The notes under the pieces were generated by a model. That model did not search any database, was not told the origin of the DNA, and saw nothing but the letters and a program-made list of their open reading frames with translations. Below, piece by piece: positions 33,882-42,854 of a stretch of 64,000 bases of DNA. Every line of letters starts with the position of its first letter. Position 1 is the stretch's first letter. The DNA is from Anaerolineae bacterium. GTDB taxonomy: Bacteria > Chloroflexota > Anaerolineae > Aggregatilineales > Phototrophicaceae. The position numbers and the translations under genes are program-made. The stretch spans positions 158,857 to 222,856 of the forward strand of contig JALHQT010000007.1 of NCBI GenBank assembly GCA_022841825.1. The letters run 5' to 3'.

Positions 33882-33994
33882 CGAATTAGCAAGGAAGCTA
33901 ATTAGCGAGGAAGCTAATTAGCTTTATAGCTTAGTGCTGTTCAGCGCAGCGAGTATGAAAAGCTATCAAGCTAATTCGCTAATCAGCTAATTCA
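33882..33994. repeat. AT-rich palindromic repeat array between rplK and rplA
   Basis: Three copies of AATTAGC separated by AAGGAAGCT/GAGGAAGCT (about 16-base period) face, after about 50 bases, AAGCTAATTCGCTAATCAGC in inverted sense (8-base period). AGCTAATTAGCT is itself a palindrome. rplK and rplA are normally close neighbours, so 168 bases of repeat DNA here is unusual. It can fold into a long hairpin and may uncouple L1 expression. Confidence 0.6.
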
Positions 33995-34049
33995 CTGTAT
34001 AGCGTGGGAGGGCAATTTCGCCCGTTGACCACAGGAGAAAAAGAGAGTC

Positions 34050-34778
34050 ATGGCTAAAGGCAAGCGTTACCTGAATGCGGTCAAGCTGTTCGACCGCGAA
34101 AAATTGTATCCCCTCAGCGAAGCCGTCAGCTTGATCAAGCAGATGGCGACCGCCAAGTTCGACGAAACGATTGAGCTGCACTTCCGCCTGGGCATCGACC
34201 CGCGCCACAGTGACCAGCAGGTGCGCAGCACCGTGCTGCTGCCGCACGGCTTGGGCAAGACGGTGCGCGTCCTGGTGTTCGCCGAGGGCGAAGATGCGCG
34301 CGCGGCGACGGCGGCGGGCGCGGACTTCATCGGCGATGACGAGATGATCAATCGCATCCAGAAGGAAAACTTCCTGGACTTCGAAGCGACGCTGGCAGTG
34401 CCGAGCGCGATGCCGAAGGTCGGTCGTCTCGGTCGTATCCTCGGTACGCGCGGTCTGATGCCGAACCCCAAGGCGGGCACGGTCGTCCAGCCGGAAGACC
34501 TGGCGCGCGCCATCAACGAACTCAAGGCGGGTCGTGTCGAGTTCCGCAACGACAAGACGGGCAACCTGCATGTCCCGGTCGGCAAGGCGAGCTTCAGCTA
34601 CGAGCAGATCCTCGGCAACGCGCAGGCGATTACCGATGCGGTGCAGCGGCAGAAGCCGAGCGCCGTCAAGGGCATCTACATCAAGCGCGTCACGCTGACG
34701 TCGTCGATGGCACCCGGCGTGCACATTGACATGAGCGCGGCGGCACAGGCACAGACGCTCCCCGCTGCTGGCGACTAA
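34050..34778 (+). CDS. rplA: 50S ribosomal protein L1
   Basis: A 242-residue L1: GKRYLNAVKLFDREKLYPLS, KFDETIELHFRLGIDPRHSD, VFAEGEDARAA, the signature PKVGRLGRILGTRGLMPNPK and IYIKRVTLTSSMAPGVHID. It binds 23S rRNA at the E-site stalk and usually represses its own operon. ACAGGAGAAAAAGAG provides the ribosome-binding site. Confidence 0.98.
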   Translation: MAKGKRYLNAVKLFDREKLYPLSEAVSLIKQMATAKFDETIELHFRLGIDPRHSDQQVRSTVLLPHGLGKTVRVLVFAEGEDARAATAAGADFIGDDEMINRIQKENFLDFEATLAVPSAMPKVGRLGRILGTRGLMPNPKAGTVVQPEDLARAINELKAGRVEFRNDKTGNLHVPVGKASFSYEQILGNAQAITDAVQRQKPSAVKGIYIKRVTLTSSMAPGVHIDMSAAAQAQTLPAAGD

Positions 34779-34801
34779 CGTACACGCTTCGAGTTGAACT
34801 G

Positions 34802-34865
34802 AACCGCAGAGGCGCGGAGGATGCAGAAGAACCTTTTCTGTGTCCCCTGCACCGCTGCGGTTTTT
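34802..34865 (+). terminator. Hairpin terminator after rplA
   Basis: AACCGCAG (34802-34809) pairs with CTGCGGTT (34855-34862), with an inner pairing (GCAGAAGAA with TTTTCTG), and a T-run follows (34861-34865). It ends the secE-nusG-rplK-rplA block. Confidence 0.6.
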
Positions 34866-34947
34866 GATTCTCCGCACCCCTTCGTGTTTCAAATTCTATT
34901 TGACGGCGTTATTCTCCGCGCTTCAATGCACCTGGAGATCATCGCCC

Positions 34948-35355
34948 ATGTCCGCCTTCTCCGCCAACGAACTCGCCTACATCCAATCGCAAAAGCTCGG
35001 TCGCCTCGCCACCCTCAGCGAGGATGGCGCGCCCAACAATGTGCCGGTGTCCTTTCACTACAACGCCGAACTCAGCACCATCGACATCGGCGGCTACAAA
35101 CTAGGCACGAGCAAGAAGTTCAGGAACATCCTGCGCGATGGGCGCGTCTCGTTCATCATCGACGATGTGCTGCCGCCCTGGGAGCCGCGCGGCATCGAGA
35201 TACGCGGGACCGCAGAGGCGCTTGTCATTCGACAATCGCAAGGTGAGGAGCAGTTTGGCGATGCGCTGATTCGGGTGACGCCCCTGCACATCATCAGTTG
35301 GGGCATCGATACGCATCCCTACACACGCAACAGCCGTAAAGTGGGCAGCGCATGA
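34948..35355 (+). CDS. PPOX-class (F420/FMN-dependent) oxidoreductase
   Basis: A 135-residue split-barrel flavin-fold protein: LAYIQSQKLGRLATLSEDG, PNNVPVSFHYNAELSTIDIG, KKFRNILRDGRVSFIIDDVL, RGIEIRGTAEAL and a C-terminal ISWGIDTHPY. It belongs to the PPOX class F420-dependent family typical of actinobacteria and Chloroflexota. ATG 34948 follows GGAG and fits the family start; the upstream open frame covers the terminator and is non-coding. Confidence 0.82.
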   Translation: MSAFSANELAYIQSQKLGRLATLSEDGAPNNVPVSFHYNAELSTIDIGGYKLGTSKKFRNILRDGRVSFIIDDVLPPWEPRGIEIRGTAEALVIRQSQGEEQFGDALIRVTPLHIISWGIDTHPYTRNSRKVGSA

Positions 35356-35390
35356 TGAGTCTAAGCCGATGGTCGAAGTAAACCGTGGCA

Positions 35391-35470
35391 CGGACGCCAT
35401 GAATGGCGCACCCTTCGGGCATTCCATCCCTACATCCACGATCCTGTAGGGACGGCATTCATGCCGTCTG
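35391..35470. repeat. Two palindromic repeat copies, one partly degraded
   Basis: GGACGCCATGAATGGCG (35392-35408) has lost its right-hand arm end. Opposite it stands GTAGGGACGGCAT with ATGCCGTC (35446-35468). They lie between convergent genes. Confidence 0.55.
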
Positions 35471-35514
35471 TTGAAGCAATACGAACACTGACTTAGTGAT
35501 GGCGTCCTGGCGTT

Positions 35515-35802
35515 TCATTTTGTATCCAGTATCGCCACTAACCGCTCGCCAAAATCTGCCGGGTAGGCATGCCCCAGCCCCGGCACGCGCTGAAGCTCGA
35601 CAGGCAGCCCTTCGGCGATGAAGCGTTCCGCCTGTTCGCCAAGTGACGTTTGCGCTTCGTCCGCGCCGACGATGGCGACGAAGCGCGGCAGGCTGCGCGC
35701 CCGCAGCACGGGGTAATCGAGCGCGCCCACCCAATCGCGTGCGGCGTACAGGCGGAAGACCTCGGCGCGCAGCTGATCGATAGGGGATAATATCGCGGAC
35801 AT
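35515..35802 (-). CDS. Internally deleted alpha/beta-hydrolase-like protein
   Basis: A 95-residue product. The N-terminal helix (DQLRAEVFRLYAARDWVGAL) is followed at once by the C-terminal hydrolase elements: FVAIVGADEA (acid residue) and RVPGLGHAYPADFGERLVA (catalytic His). The nucleophile-containing core is missing. GGAGG lies 9 bases upstream of ATG 35802, so it may still be translated. It is most likely a remnant of a longer hydrolase, but a small stand-alone family member cannot be excluded. Confidence 0.5.
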   Translation of the reverse strand: MSAILSPIDQLRAEVFRLYAARDWVGALDYPVLRARSLPRFVAIVGADEAQTSLGEQAERFIAEGLPVELQRVPGLGHAYPADFGERLVAILDTK

Positions 35803-35830
35803 GTGATGCGCCTCCTTACTCGTCACTCGC

Positions 35831-35922
35831 GGGCGATGACACGGCATCACGGGCGATGACATGGCATCGCCCCTACACGCCCATCCATCGTCGCTTGCGG
35901 GCTTGGCACGCCAAGCCCCTGC
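35831..35922. repeat. Cluster of three palindromic repeats
   Basis: GGGCGATGACACGGCATC (35831-35848), GGGCGATG with CATCGCCC (35851-35872, then CTAC), and GGGCTTGG with CCAAGCCC (35899-35918) follow one another. The different arms all stay self-complementary. They separate two leftward genes. Confidence 0.65.
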
Positions 35923-35925
35923 ATG

Positions 35926-36888
35926 TCACTCCCCAATCGCCCGCACACCCGCCAGACTCGTCGCGGCGCGCACGCCCGCGCGGATGGCGGCGGCGGTCGC
36001 TTCGGCGGCGAAGGCACCGATGGCGGTCACGTTGGCGTCGATTTGCCCGGTCGCCAGCGCGAAGATCGTATCGCCATCGAACAGGGTGTGCGCGGGGCGG
36101 ACGGCGCGCGCCAGCCCATCATGTGCCATCTGCGCCACCTTGTTGATCTCCTCTTTGGTCAGGCGCGCATTGGTGGCGACCACGCCGATCACGGTGTTTT
36201 CGCGCGTGGCGGCGGGCGTCGTCATGCGCGCCATCGCCCGCATCATCGTCATCGTATCCGCGAAACCGCCGCCCGGCGCGCGCAGCCCCGCCAGAATGCG
36301 CCCGTCCTCATCCAGCACATCGCCCGCCGCGTTGACGGCGACCAGCGCGGCGACGAGCAGCCCATCCCCCAGGTCGATGCACGCCGAGCCGATGCCGCCT
36401 TTCGTCGCCAGTTCATTGCCCATCAGCGCGCCGATGCGGCAGCCCGTCCCCGCGCCGACGCTGCCCATCTCGACCGGGGCTTCGCTGGCGTTCTCGCACG
36501 CCTGATAGCCCATCGCGGCGTCGGGCTTGACGGGCGCGCCGATGCTCAGGTCATAGAGGATGGCGGCGGGGACGATGGGGACGGGTCCGCCGGGCGTCGC
36601 CCAGCCGGTGCCGCGCTCCGCGAGCCAGCGCATGACGCCGTCGGCGGTCGCTAGCCCAAAGGCGCTGCCGCCCGACAGCATGACGGCATGCACGCGATCC
36701 ACGAGGTGCGACGGATGGAGCAGGTCGGTTTCGCGCGTGCCGGGCGCACCGCCGCGCACATCGACGCCGCCGACCGTGCCTTCGGGACACAGCACGACGG
36801 TGCAGCCCGTCGCGTTCTCGCGGTCGGTGACCTGCCCGACGCGGATGCCAGGGATGGCGGTGAGGGTGGGATTCAGCGAGGAGGACAT
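35926..36888 (-). CDS. P1-family (DmpA-like) aminopeptidase / self-processing hydrolase
   Basis: A 320-residue member of the peptidase S58 family: IPGIRVGQVTDRENATGCTV, GGVDVRGGAPGTRETDLLHP, VHAVMLSGGSAFGLATADGV, GTGCRIGALMGNELATKGGI and ENTVIGVVATNARLTKEEIN. Members cleave themselves to expose an N-terminal Ser/Thr nucleophile; Thr of ENTVIG is the likely one here. It would hydrolyse D- or beta-peptides or amides. The frame is complete and well conserved. Confidence 0.9.
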   Translation of the reverse strand: MSSSLNPTLTAIPGIRVGQVTDRENATGCTVVLCPEGTVGGVDVRGGAPGTRETDLLHPSHLVDRVHAVMLSGGSAFGLATADGVMRWLAERGTGWATPGGPVPIVPAAILYDLSIGAPVKPDAAMGYQACENASEAPVEMGSVGAGTGCRIGALMGNELATKGGIGSACIDLGDGLLVAALVAVNAAGDVLDEDGRILAGLRAPGGGFADTMTMMRAMARMTTPAATRENTVIGVVATNARLTKEEINKVAQMAHDGLARAVRPAHTLFDGDTIFALATGQIDANVTAIGAFAAEATAAAIRAGVRAATSLAGVRAIGE

Positions 36889-36902
36889 CGGGCAGCCTTT
36901 GG

Positions 36903-36933
36903 CAGTAACGAGTGATGCGTGATGAGTGATGAG
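36903..36933. repeat. GAGTGAT heptamer tract
   Basis: Units GAGTGAT, GCGTGAT, GAGTGAT follow one another at 7-base spacing just upstream of the peptidase start. The same unit occurs near 1710 and, complemented, at 3850-3880 and 35820. Confidence 0.45.
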
Positions 36934-36957
36934 GGTACGATACGCCAGATAGATGGG

Positions 36958-37473
36958 TCAGCCATCCGGCAATCTGCGCATTTGTTGAAGCGCACGATAG
37001 AGGAATACGGCGGCAGTCGCCAGCGCAGCGCCGCCGACGAACGTCCCGTCGGCAAGCATCAGCTTCACGATTGCGACCTGTACCAGAACCGCAAATGCAA
37101 TCAGGCGCGCCAGGCGTGTGTGCGCCGTCCCCAGAAAATAGACCAGAAACAACGTATGTCCAGAGTATAACGGCACCAGCACGAACATGCGCGTGATCGC
37201 GGTCGCAAGCAGTACTGCATCCAGCGCGTAGGCAGTCAGCGGCTGCCTGCCGAGGACATGCAGACGATCAAAACTGAAGACGAGGAACGCTACACCCACG
37301 GGGATGTTATAGAACAGCGTCCACGTGCTGAAGCGGAGATAGCACACTGACACATAGGAGACGACCAGCGCCGCTATCCCGCTGATCGTGAGGACCAGAA
37401 TCGGGTTGGCGGCGAAACCGCGCAGATGGTCAGGCAATCGCCCATCGTTCGCTGAATCGAAAATCATTTTCAT
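36958..37473 (-). CDS. Hypothetical multi-pass membrane protein
   Basis: A 171-residue protein with about five hydrophobic segments (ILVLTISGIAALVVSYVSVC, LFYNIPVGVAFLVFSF, AYALDAVLLATAITRMFVLV, LIAFAVLVQVAIVKLML, FVGGAALATAAVFLYRAL). No family is recognised. ATG 37473 is preferred over two nearby Mets because a GGCGG stretch precedes it. Confidence 0.6.
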   Translation of the reverse strand: MKMIFDSANDGRLPDHLRGFAANPILVLTISGIAALVVSYVSVCYLRFSTWTLFYNIPVGVAFLVFSFDRLHVLGRQPLTAYALDAVLLATAITRMFVLVPLYSGHTLFLVYFLGTAHTRLARLIAFAVLVQVAIVKLMLADGTFVGGAALATAAVFLYRALQQMRRLPDG

Positions 37474-37530
37474 GCCGCCATCTCGCAATTCAATCGATCC
37501 CTATTTCCTATTTCATAATCTAACGCAATC

Positions 37531-37560
37531 TTACAAGTCTTGAGCATTTTGCCATAGAAT
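37531..37560 (+). promoter_or_regulatory. Possible promoter of the cytochrome P450 gene
   Basis: TTACAA (37531-37536), an 18-base spacer and TAGAAT (37555-37560) lie 83 bases upstream of the P450 start. Confidence 0.4.
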
Positions 37561-37642
37561 AAAGTGGGAGCTATTCAGATTCCAGTGCTGCCATCCCACC
37601 TTACTTACGCTTTCTCCTACATATCGTGAACGGAAATTCACA

Positions 37643-39064
37643 ATGCCACAACTATTTGGGTTTGATAAGGTCGAAATTCGAGGTCCAAAACCGCTCCCTA
37701 TCATCGGCACAATGCTCAGTCTCTACAAGCTCTTGGACGACCCTGTACAGGTGATGACGGAACTGCGTCCGCATGGTGAAGTGGTCGCTTTGATCGATCA
37801 AAGTCCGGCGATGGTGTTTGTGTTCGGAGCGGAGCGGAACCGTGAGATCCTGTCTCAGCCCGCCTTGTTCAAACATGATGAAGACCTGATCAAGGCTCCG
37901 CCAGGCAGCGCGATGGACACCATGCGCCGTTACGGCATGGTCAACATCAACGGAGACTTGCACAAGCGTGAACGTAGGCTGATGCAACCCGCTTTTCAGA
38001 AGAGCGCGCTGGATGGCTATGCAACAGACATCATTGCGACCACCCGGACGATGCTCGAAGGGTGGAAGCTCGGCGAAGTCAGCATGGTGGACGATCTCTG
38101 CCGGGAAGTCACGCTCGCTATGGCGATGAAGTGTTTCTATGGACTCGATATTGGGGAAGAAGCGCATTCACTGGGGCATCTGGCAGCGGAGTGGGGAAAG
38201 ACACTCGTCGCTCCGACAACTATCCTGCTGCCGCTCAATATTCCCGGATTGGGTTATTGGAAATCGTTGAAATTTGGAGAAGAGGTCGTAGCCTATCTAC
38301 GCTCCATCATTCAGAAGAAACGCCATCTTGAGGCTGATCAACGAGATGTGATGTGGATGATCATGAATGCGCGCGATGATCAAGGCGAACTATTTACCGA
38401 GGATGAGCTTATCGTCCAAGCTGCGGCGTTATTCTTTGCAGGTCACGAGACGACCGCCATCACGCTGGCATGGACTCTGATGCTCCTGGAACGACATCCT
38501 GCCATCCATACGGCGCTCATGGATGAGATCGAGACCGCTCTTGGAGATCGCGAACCGAAGCCTGATGATGTCATGCAGATGGATCTCCTCGATCGGGTGA
38601 TCAAGGAGTCGATGCGCATTTTGCCCGCGGTTCCGTTCTTGTTCATGCGCGTCTGTGCGGAAGATACTTCGGTTGGCGGGTATGCGATGCCCAAGAATAG
38701 CAATATCATGATCAGCCCGCTTGCCGCGCATCACGATGCGACACGCTACCCCGAACCTAAACGCTTTCTGCCCGACCGCTGGCTTAACACAACACCTTCT
38801 CCCTACGAATACATGCCATTTGGGGTTGGATCGCGCGCCTGCATCGGCATGCTTTTTGCAGAACGCGCGCTTCGACTGATGCTGCCCATGATATTGCAGC
38901 GCTTTCGTTTCTCAATGCCCGCAGGTACACGGATTGACCGACTAACGCGCGGCAACATTTTGCACCCGCGCCATGGGCTGCCGATGCGACTCGATCCAGC
39001 CTCGTCACCAGCACAACCCCCTGCGCCGATCATCGGAGATATTCAGGAGCTGCTCGAATACTGA
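37643..39064 (+). CDS. Cytochrome P450
   Basis: A 473-residue soluble P450. The I-helix oxygen-binding motif reads AGHETTAITLAW, the K-helix ExxR is KESMRIL, the meander is RFLPDRW, and the haem loop FGVGSRACIGMLFA holds Cys400, the axial ligand. The N-terminus (FDKVEIRGPKPLPIIGTMLS) has no membrane anchor. The sequence style is near CYP102-like or fatty-acid/terpene hydroxylases. The redox partner is not nearby and the substrate is unknown. Confidence 0.94.
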   Translation: MPQLFGFDKVEIRGPKPLPIIGTMLSLYKLLDDPVQVMTELRPHGEVVALIDQSPAMVFVFGAERNREILSQPALFKHDEDLIKAPPGSAMDTMRRYGMVNINGDLHKRERRLMQPAFQKSALDGYATDIIATTRTMLEGWKLGEVSMVDDLCREVTLAMAMKCFYGLDIGEEAHSLGHLAAEWGKTLVAPTTILLPLNIPGLGYWKSLKFGEEVVAYLRSIIQKKRHLEADQRDVMWMIMNARDDQGELFTEDELIVQAAALFFAGHETTAITLAWTLMLLERHPAIHTALMDEIETALGDREPKPDDVMQMDLLDRVIKESMRILPAVPFLFMRVCAEDTSVGGYAMPKNSNIMISPLAAHHDATRYPEPKRFLPDRWLNTTPSPYEYMPFGVGSRACIGMLFAERALRLMLPMILQRFRFSMPAGTRIDRLTRGNILHPRHGLPMRLDPASSPAQPPAPIIGDIQELLEY

Positions 39065-39144
39065 CGCCCATCACACTCTCGGCGATGAAGCGCATGTATT
39101 GTCATGATCGGTACGTCGACTTGTCTCGCCACGGGAGTATGAAA

Positions 39145-39561
39145 ATGAACTGGACACTCGAAGTCATAGTGGTGCCCGTCACCGATTTGGATCGCGCCAA
39201 GTCGTTCTATGCCGATCAGCTCGGCTTCGCGGTCGATCATGACACGCGCGTGAGCGACAGCGTGCGTGTGATTCAACTGACGCCGCCAGGGTCGGGCTGC
39301 TCGGTCGTGATCGGCAAGGGCATCGCCGAGATGACGCCGGGGTCGCTGCGCGGCTTGCAGCTCGTCGTCAACGATCTGCGTGCGGCACATGCGCAGTTGG
39401 TGGCGCGCGGAGTTCAATGCTCACCTGTCATGTACTTCGGCAGGGATGGGACGCAGCGCGCGGCAGAGGCAGGCGACGACCTCAACAACAGCGGCTTCGT
39501 CTACTTCAGCGATCCGGACGGCAACGCCTGGGCGGTGCAGCAGATCACCGCGCGAGGGTGA
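39145..39561 (+). CDS. VOC/glyoxalase-family protein
   Basis: A 138-residue vicinal-oxygen-chelate protein: WTLEVIVVPVTDLDRAKSFY, QLGFAVDHDTRV, LRGLQLVVNDLRAAHAQLVA, and a C-terminal FVYFSDPDGNAWAVQQI. The SDPDGN segment is typical of the second beta-alpha-beta module. ATG 39145 follows CGGGAG by 7 bases; earlier in-frame Mets have no such site. Its last 171 bases are duplicated at 43985-44155. Confidence 0.88.
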   Translation: MNWTLEVIVVPVTDLDRAKSFYADQLGFAVDHDTRVSDSVRVIQLTPPGSGCSVVIGKGIAEMTPGSLRGLQLVVNDLRAAHAQLVARGVQCSPVMYFGRDGTQRAAEAGDDLNNSGFVYFSDPDGNAWAVQQITARG

Positions 39562-39620
39562 GAGGAAAGTCTCAGGTGTTATACTGCCGATCCATTATCG
39601 CCCAATGTGATCGAGAACTT

Positions 39621-39962
39621 ATGAACACGGAGATCAGCGCATTTATCGACAAGCTCGCGCAGTCCTGGCAGGCTGAAATCTGCAAGGCACTGCACAATGT
39701 CGTGGTGGAGGCGGTGCCGGATGCGGAGCAACGCATGATGTACGGCAAGCCGCACTACAAGAAGGGTAAAGAGTATGTCGCCGTGATCGGCACAGCGAAG
39801 GCGCATGTCAGCTTCACGATCTTCAATGCGCAGGCATTGCAGCCGCCAGAGGGCATGTTCGAGTCGTCCGACACGGGAGATCGCAAGACGATCAAGTTCA
39901 AAGAGAGGCAAATGGTCGATAGCGCGCTGCTGACCTCGCTTGTGAAGCAGGCGTCTGGATAG
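39621..39962 (+). CDS. DUF1801 (YdhG-like) protein
   Basis: A 113-residue protein: MNTEISAFIDKLAQSWQAEI, EAVPDAEQRMMYGKPHYKKG, VAVIGTAKAHVSFTIFNA and RKTIKFKERQMVDSALLTSL. This matches the small DUF1801 fold, whose function is unknown. It is the first gene after the VOC gene inside the segment bracketed by the VOC duplication. The 248 bases that follow hold only the transporter promoter. Confidence 0.75.
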   Translation: MNTEISAFIDKLAQSWQAEICKALHNVVVEAVPDAEQRMMYGKPHYKKGKEYVAVIGTAKAHVSFTIFNAQALQPPEGMFESSDTGDRKTIKFKERQMVDSALLTSLVKQASG

Positions 39963-40099
39963 AGCAGATCGCTGCGTTGCAACACGGGCGCACACAGGAA
40001 ACGGGCGAGCAATGTCGCCCACGCTCCCAAATAGCGATCGGCAATATGACAATCGCCATGGATTTGTGGGGACAAACATCATATGTTCCCGCAAGTCGT

Positions 40100-40128
40100 T
40101 TGTACGACACCACGGGCGAAGCTAGAAT
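40100..40128 (+). promoter_or_regulatory. Promoter of the ribose/galactose-type ABC operon
   Basis: TTGTAC (40100-40105), a 17-base spacer and TAGAAT (40123-40128) lie 83 bases upstream of the ATPase start. Confidence 0.5.
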
Positions 40129-40210
40129 CGATAATTAAAGCATTGGTATCTATGTTCAACAATTGTGTGCCGTGAAGAATCTGAGATTTTCATTCATTGG
40201 TTGCGATTAA

Positions 40211-41740
40211 ATGACAGACACCTTGATGGAGATGCAGGGCATCGACAAAGCATTCGACAGTGTCGCTGCTTGTGTTAACTGCCAGTTCGAACTCCGCTCC
40301 GGGGAAGTCCACGCGCTGATTGGCGAAAACGGTGCCGGGAAATCCACCCTGATGAAGATTCTCGCGGGTGTCTACAAAAAAGACGCCGGTACGATCAGCC
40401 TGCGTGGGCAACAAGTCGATATTCCCAACCCGCACGCGGCACAGGTGCTCGGCATCACCATGATCCATCAGGAACTCAACCTGATGCCCCACCTGACCGT
40501 CGCGCAGAATATCTTCATCGGTCGCGAGCCGCGCAGCCCCATTCCCTATCTACTCGACGACGCAAAGATCAACCAGCAGGCGAAGGAACTCCTCGCCTCG
40601 TTGAACCTGCATTTCAATCCCAAAATGCGCGTAGGCGGCTTGACTGTCGCGCGCCAGCAGATGGTGGAAATCACGAAAGCACTTTCGTACAACTCGCAGG
40701 TCTTGATCATGGATGAGCCGACTGCCGCGCTCACCGAGTCGGAAAGCGAAGAACTCTTCCACATGATCAACCGATTGCGCGATAAAGGCATCGGCATCGT
40801 CTACATCAGCCACCGCCTCGAAGAGATTAAGCGCATCTCAGATCGGGTGACGGTCATGCGCGATGGTCACTACATCGCCACCAAACTCACCGCCGACATC
40901 TCGATTGACGAGATGATTTCCCTGATGGTTGGGCGGACGATCTACGAGTCCAAGCCGGAAATACCTGATCATGCCAGTCCAGACATCGTACTCGAGGTTC
41001 GCAATCTGAATCGTGGGCGCGAATTGCAGGACGTGAACTTCTCGCTCAAACGTGGTGAGATCCTGGGACTTGCCGGATTGATGGGTGCGGGACGCACCGA
41101 AGTCGCTCGTGCCATCGTTGGCGCGGACCCGGTGGATTCAATTGATCTCACTGTGAATGGGCGCAAAGTCCATATTCGCAGCCCGAAGGACGCCGTCCAG
41201 CATGGCATAGGCTACCTGTCGGAAGACCGCAAACGCTACGGACTGATTACAGGGATGGACGTCGCCAACAATGTCGGCATGGCATCGCTGCGCAAGTTCT
41301 TGCGTGCCTTTGGGATCATCGACGACACCAGGGTCAGCGAGGCTGCCCAGCAGCAGGTCAAGGCACTGGCAGTGAAAACCCCAAGCGTGAAGCAGAAAGT
41401 ACGCAATTTATCCGGCGGCAACCAGCAAAAGGTCGTCATTGCCAAATGGCTGACTGCCGATACTGACATCTTGATCTTCGACGAACCTACACGAGGCATC
41501 GACGTCGGCGCTAAGAGTGAAATCTACAAGCTGCTGAATGAACTCGCGCGGCAAGGCAAGTCGATCATTATGATCTCATCCGAACTGCCAGAGATCCTGC
41601 GCATGAGCCATCGCATTATCGTGATGTGCGAAGGGCGCATAACCGGAGAACTGAGCAGCAACGAGGCGACGCAGGAGAGGATTATGCAGTATGCCACCCA
41701 ACGCGGTGGCATGGTGACGGCTTTGGAAGAAAGCGCTTAA
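40211..41740 (+). CDS. Sugar ABC transporter ATPase with two nucleotide-binding domains (RbsA/MglA type)
   Basis: A 509-residue double ATPase. NBD1 has Walker [10 protein letters not shown], signature GLTVARQQ and Walker [15 protein letters not shown]2 has the degenerate GLMGAGRTE, signature LSGGNQQK and [12 protein letters not shown]. It powers uptake of a monosaccharide with the permease and binding protein that follow. The gene order ATPase-permease-binding protein fits the CUT2 class. Confidence 0.95.
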   Translation: MTDTLMEMQGIDKAFDSVAACVNCQFELRSGEVHALIGENGAGKSTLMKILAGVYKKDAGTISLRGQQVDIPNPHAAQVLGITMIHQELNLMPHLTVAQNIFIGREPRSPIPYLLDDAKINQQAKELLASLNLHFNPKMRVGGLTVARQQMVEITKALSYNSQVLIMDEPTAALTESESEELFHMINRLRDKGIGIVYISHRLEEIKRISDRVTVMRDGHYIATKLTADISIDEMISLMVGRTIYESKPEIPDHASPDIVLEVRNLNRGRELQDVNFSLKRGEILGLAGLMGAGRTEVARAIVGADPVDSIDLTVNGRKVHIRSPKDAVQHGIGYLSEDRKRYGLITGMDVANNVGMASLRKFLRAFGIIDDTRVSEAAQQQVKALAVKTPSVKQKVRNLSGGNQQKVVIAKWLTADTDILIFDEPTRGIDVGAKSEIYKLLNELARQGKSIIMISSELPEILRMSHRIIVMCEGRITGELSSNEATQERIMQYATQRGGMVTALEESA

Positions 41741-41772
41741 ACGACGGTAGTAGAGCTAAAGGGCTTAGAAGC

Positions 41773-42783
41773 ATGCAAACCGGCACCGTGACACGCGAAA
41801 ACCCAGCGACATCCTACACCCATCGCATCCTGAAGTCCGAAGCGATCCAGCGCATCTTAGCGTTTGCCGCCCTGCTGATCATGATCATTTTCTTCACGCT
41901 GTCGTCACCCAACTTCCTGCGCACACAGAATATCGAAGGCATCTTCCTGTCTACCGCCGTCAATGGCATCCTGGCAGTGGGTGTGACCTTCGTCATCATC
42001 ACCGGCGGCATCGATCTCTCGATCGGTACGGTGATGACGCTTTCGGCGGTCATCACGGCGAAGGCGGTGTCCGAAGTGGGGTTGCCGATTGGTATCGGCA
42101 TACTCTGTGGGCTTCTCACGGGCGCGCTGGCAGGGTTGATCAACGGCGTCGTCATCGCCCGGATGCGTGTCCCCCCGTTTGTGGCAACTCTCGGCATGTT
42201 ATATGTGGCAAAGGGTCTCTCGCTCATCCTTTCCAACCTCGCACCAATCTATTTCGATCGCGACTCGGGCTTCACCGATCTGGCGACAGGGGTCATTCTC
42301 GAAATCCCCGACATCATCAGCATCCCCAATGCCGTGCTGATCTTTTTCGGCGCGGCACTCATCGGCAGTTTCGTACTCGGCAGAACGATCCTCGGACGCT
42401 ACACCTTCGCGCTCGGCAGCAACGAAGAGGCAGCGCGCATATCCGGCGTAAGTACTGCTCGCTGGAAAATTGTAGTCTATACACTTGCGGGCTTCTTTTC
42501 CGGATTGGCGGGGATCGTCATCGCCGCGCGCCTGAACTCCGCCCAGCCCGCCCTCGGTCAAGGTTATGAACTCGACGCGATCGCAGCCGTCGTCATCGGC
42601 GGTACCTCCCTGAGCGGCGGTGAAGGGTCGATCCTTGGCACTGTGATCGGCGCATTCGTCATTAGCGTGCTGACCAATGGGCTGCGCATCCTGTCCGTCC
42701 CTCAGGAATGGCAGATGGTCGTGACGGGCGCGATTATCATCGTGGCGGTGTTCCTCGACATGGCGCGTCGCCGCGGCAAATAA
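41773..42783 (+). CDS. CUT2-class sugar ABC permease (RbsC type)
   Basis: A 336-residue permease with 8-10 membrane segments: ILAFAALLIMIIFFTLSSPN, GITFVIITGGIDLSIG-type motif (VTFVIITGGIDLSIGTVMTL), GLINGVVIARMRVPPFVATL, RTILGRYTFALGSNEEAARI and GGTSLSGGEGSILGTVIGAF. ATG 41773 fits the family start. It lies 32 bases after the ATPase gene. Confidence 0.95.
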   Translation: MQTGTVTRENPATSYTHRILKSEAIQRILAFAALLIMIIFFTLSSPNFLRTQNIEGIFLSTAVNGILAVGVTFVIITGGIDLSIGTVMTLSAVITAKAVSEVGLPIGIGILCGLLTGALAGLINGVVIARMRVPPFVATLGMLYVAKGLSLILSNLAPIYFDRDSGFTDLATGVILEIPDIISIPNAVLIFFGAALIGSFVLGRTILGRYTFALGSNEEAARISGVSTARWKIVVYTLAGFFSGLAGIVIAARLNSAQPALGQGYELDAIAAVVIGGTSLSGGEGSILGTVIGAFVISVLTNGLRILSVPQEWQMVVTGAIIIVAVFLDMARRRGK

Positions 42784-42854
42784 CAGAGGTTAAGCGCTCT
42801 CTTCAGAGCCTAACAAGTCGTTCGTTCTATGCTGTCCGTTAAAGGAGTATTCAG

